DNA of 64,000 nucleotides, from contig NC_061071.1 in assembly GCF_021917145.1 (NCBI RefSeq), positions 7,600,072 through 7,664,071 of the forward strand, given 5' to 3'. The first letter of the stretch is position 1, and each line of letters opens with the position of its first letter. The DNA is from Hypomesus transpacificus. Its lineage: Eukaryota > Chordata > Actinopteri > Osmeriformes > Osmeridae. The notes below the pieces were generated by a model. It did no database searches. It was not told the origin of the DNA and saw nothing but the letters and a program-made list of their open reading frames with translations. Of this stretch, positions 63,078 to 64,000 are shown piece after piece. The position numbers and the translations under genes were made by a program.

Positions 63078-64000
63078 AGCGAGAGACAAAGAGAAACAGC
63101 GAGAGCGAGACGTGCCACCTAAATTCCACTCTAATGAATAGCCCATCGATTTGTGTTCTGGCTGACCGGGGCTGTCCGCTCCTGCCTGAGAACCCCTCCA
63201 TCCAACTGGGGGGCATGAGTCTAGCTGGGAAGGGAGGTGGGGGGGGGCATGTCTTATCGACTGGTCGCCAGTCTGTGTGAGTCCAGTTGGCATCCAGCCC
63301 CATCATAGTATAGAGCTCACCTCTTCTGGCCCTGTCTCGTTACTTCATTAACATTTAATAGGATAGAGATCCATTATGGAACAGCCTGTGTGTGTGTGTG
63401 TCTGGTTACGCAACGCCTCATCCCTAATTCCTCAGTATTTCACCTAGCAGCAGCAGCCATCTCTTAGGTCTAACCCTTTGAGTTTTTGTAGGCCAACCGC
63501 TGGCATGGAAAGGGGAGATGAGACACTGTGGATTCCCCTGGATGGGCACTATCAGATCATGTACATGCGATGAGTCATGTGACTTCCTGACTCCCTGCGG
63601 TCAAGAGTAAAGAACCTCTTCTATGTCTCTCTGAGAAATGTCCTTTACATACAGCTGCAAATGCTAAGTGTTGTCAGTTGTGCTTTTCATTTGTTTTTGG
63701 GACTGTTTCGTTGTCGACTTCAGTTACAGAATTGGAACATGGAGGTAGAGATTAGGCTACAATCGACAGCATTGAGAATAAATGTGTTCTGGTTTGGTTT
63801 GTATCTCTGAGCATGACATGCACCTGTGATGTAAAGGGACATTACACCACTAAAGAAACTCAGCTGCCAATTGGAAGGCGTTGTCATGGCAACACCAAAG
63901 TGGCACACGCAAGAGAGTGCAATTCTCTCAGAGTAACTTCCCTGTTTGTGAGGGGTGGCGCTATTTTTATCAACGGTTATATAAGCGTTAATGCTTGTGT

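Overview
The window is vertebrate nuclear DNA, almost certainly from a teleost fish. It has split genes with GT-AG introns, long CA/CT/GA microsatellites, a widespread fish interspersed repeat (GCAGACGCTCTTATCCAGAG core), a Tc1-type terminal repeat and a hAT transposon. I cannot name the species. Almost every real coding exon is short, so gene models were built by hand from splice sites, reading-frame phase and family resemblance. Every model said to be complete closes to a whole number of codons.

Layout, left to right. (1) 1-2.9 kb: the 5' part of u2af1 on the minus strand, with both mutually exclusive third exons. (2) 3.6-6.2 kb: a complete btla-like inhibitory receptor gene on the plus strand, head to head with u2af1. 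(3) About 9.9-39.1 kb: an immune-receptor cluster, all on the minus strand. It holds a CD200/OX-2-like gene with two V domains plus one C domain (14.3-18.1 kb, with a candidate last exon at 9.9 kb), two more OX-2-like V-C genes (21.2-24.0 and 24.9-27.0 kb), a 1.33-kb hAT element (27.6-29.0 kb), and four tandem copies of a small single-Ig receptor gene (30.0-39.1 kb). (4) 39.8-45.5 kb: complete mospd2 on the minus strand. (5) 46.3-47.5 kb: complete gemin8 on the plus strand, head to head with mospd2. (6) 47.5-64 kb: a gene-poor, repeat-rich stretch containing the first coding exon of gpm6b (54.95 kb, plus strand). The rest of that gene lies beyond the right edge.

BTLA and CD200 are neighbours on human 3q13.2, while GEMIN8, MOSPD2 and GPM6B lie together on human Xp22.2, so the window joins two recognisable vertebrate synteny blocks. 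The biology of the middle is leukocyte inhibition: BTLA carries ITIM-type tyrosine motifs, and the OX-2-like genes belong to a ligand family that quiets myeloid cells.

The most unusual part is the single-Ig array. Three near-identical 2.42-kb periods look like products of unequal crossing-over between two diverged neighbours. Copies 2-4 share an 8-bp insertion that ends the cytoplasmic tail before its tyrosine motif, and copy 4 also carries a 2-bp frameshift at the start of its Ig exon. Only copy 1 keeps the full tail. A second notable case is the middle OX-2-like gene. Its cytoplasmic exon is duplicated: one copy keeps a YENI motif but has lost its splice donor, and the other splices normally but has His in place of the Tyr. 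An interferon-type GAAAGTGAAAGT element sits about 85 bp upstream of that gene's start codon.
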